From Cydia pomonella (taxonomy: Eukaryota > Arthropoda > Insecta > Lepidoptera > Tortricidae), in contig NW_026907801.1 in the NCBI RefSeq assembly GCF_033807575.1, positions 372,001-436,000 on the forward strand: 64,000 nucleotides of DNA, in the 5' to 3' direction. The position numbers and the translations under genes are program-made. The notes under the pieces are model-generated. The model did no database searches and was not told the origin of the DNA. It worked only from the letters and a program-made list of their open reading frames with translations. Positions 63,838-64,000 of the stretch are shown one piece after another (position 1 is the first letter of the stretch; the number at the start of each line of letters is the position of its first letter).

Positions 63838-64000
63838 TTTCGCTTGTTTGCGAGAATTAACGGGGAAAGTTTTATAGCTGAATGATTTGAGTTATTTTTG
63901 GATTCTGTAGAGTTTTTGCTTAATTTTGGCAAATATTTTGTTACTAATAAATTAATATCGACATCCTAAATTGATGTGTTCATACAAAAATAAAATGAAT
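63838..64000 (-). promoter_or_regulatory. Ir40a: Upstream of the Ir40a start
   Basis: Only 163 bp of upstream sequence is in the window. It is AT-rich and should contain 5' UTR or an intron; no TATA box or initiator can be called. Confidence 0.3.

Noticed and set aside
1..64000. CRISPR arrays, operons, bacterial promoters
   Set aside because: Eukaryotic intron-rich DNA; the only regular arrays are microsatellites and the tandem repeats listed.

Overview
The window is nuclear DNA from a moth or butterfly (Lepidoptera). Evidence: AT-rich introns with short GT-AG exons, a single-exon gustatory receptor of moth type, an insect BEL/Pao retrotransposon, a tRNA-derived SINE with the common lepidopteran layout, and many foldback elements and dispersed repeats seen across moth genomes. 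No tool was run; exon borders were read by eye from splice signals, codon phase and protein similarity.

Main gene: almost the whole right two thirds of the window (about 20.4 to 63.8 kb, minus strand) is one gene, the ionotropic receptor Ir40a, a humidity (dry-air) receptor subunit. I reconstructed 15 coding exons, all in phase and all with GT-AG borders: 63653-63837, 62793-62886, 62450-62545, 60396-60532, 44454-44613, 42582-42688, 40144-40237, 35395-35553, 30529-30682, 28606-28838, 27948-28107, 26935-27031, 22873-23023, 21155-21251 and 20442-20635. They sum to 2118 nt, that is 705 residues plus stop. A second chemoreceptor, an intronless gustatory receptor (23995-25203, minus), lies inside intron 12.

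The unusual theme is exon-scale duplication inside Ir40a. Exon 4 stands in a tandem array: two open copies, one frameshifted copy and one truncated copy, separated by gaps of about 31-37 nt that are too short to splice. Exon 11 has a decayed second copy. The terminal exon is carried twice by a 3.9-kb tandem duplication (13243-17142 and 17143-21005), and each copy also carries a decaying local array of last-exon ends.

Mobile DNA: intron 4 holds a complete, young BEL/Pao element (51389-58152) with 257-bp LTRs differing at three sites, GCTAT target duplications and one intact 1778-codon gag-pol frame. It sits inside a truncated RTE-type LINE, which itself sits inside a SINE, each level marked by its own target-site duplication. 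Other introns and the left flank hold mariner/pogo-like and foldback MITEs, LINE fragments, a retroposon with a 13-bp duplication, a 240-bp GT-rich microsatellite and a 285-bp tandem repeat.

Regions: 1-13242, no gene recognised, repeats only; 13243-21005, tandem duplication with the Ir40a 3' end; 21006-63837, Ir40a with the nested Gr; 63838-64000, 163 bp upstream of the Ir40a start.
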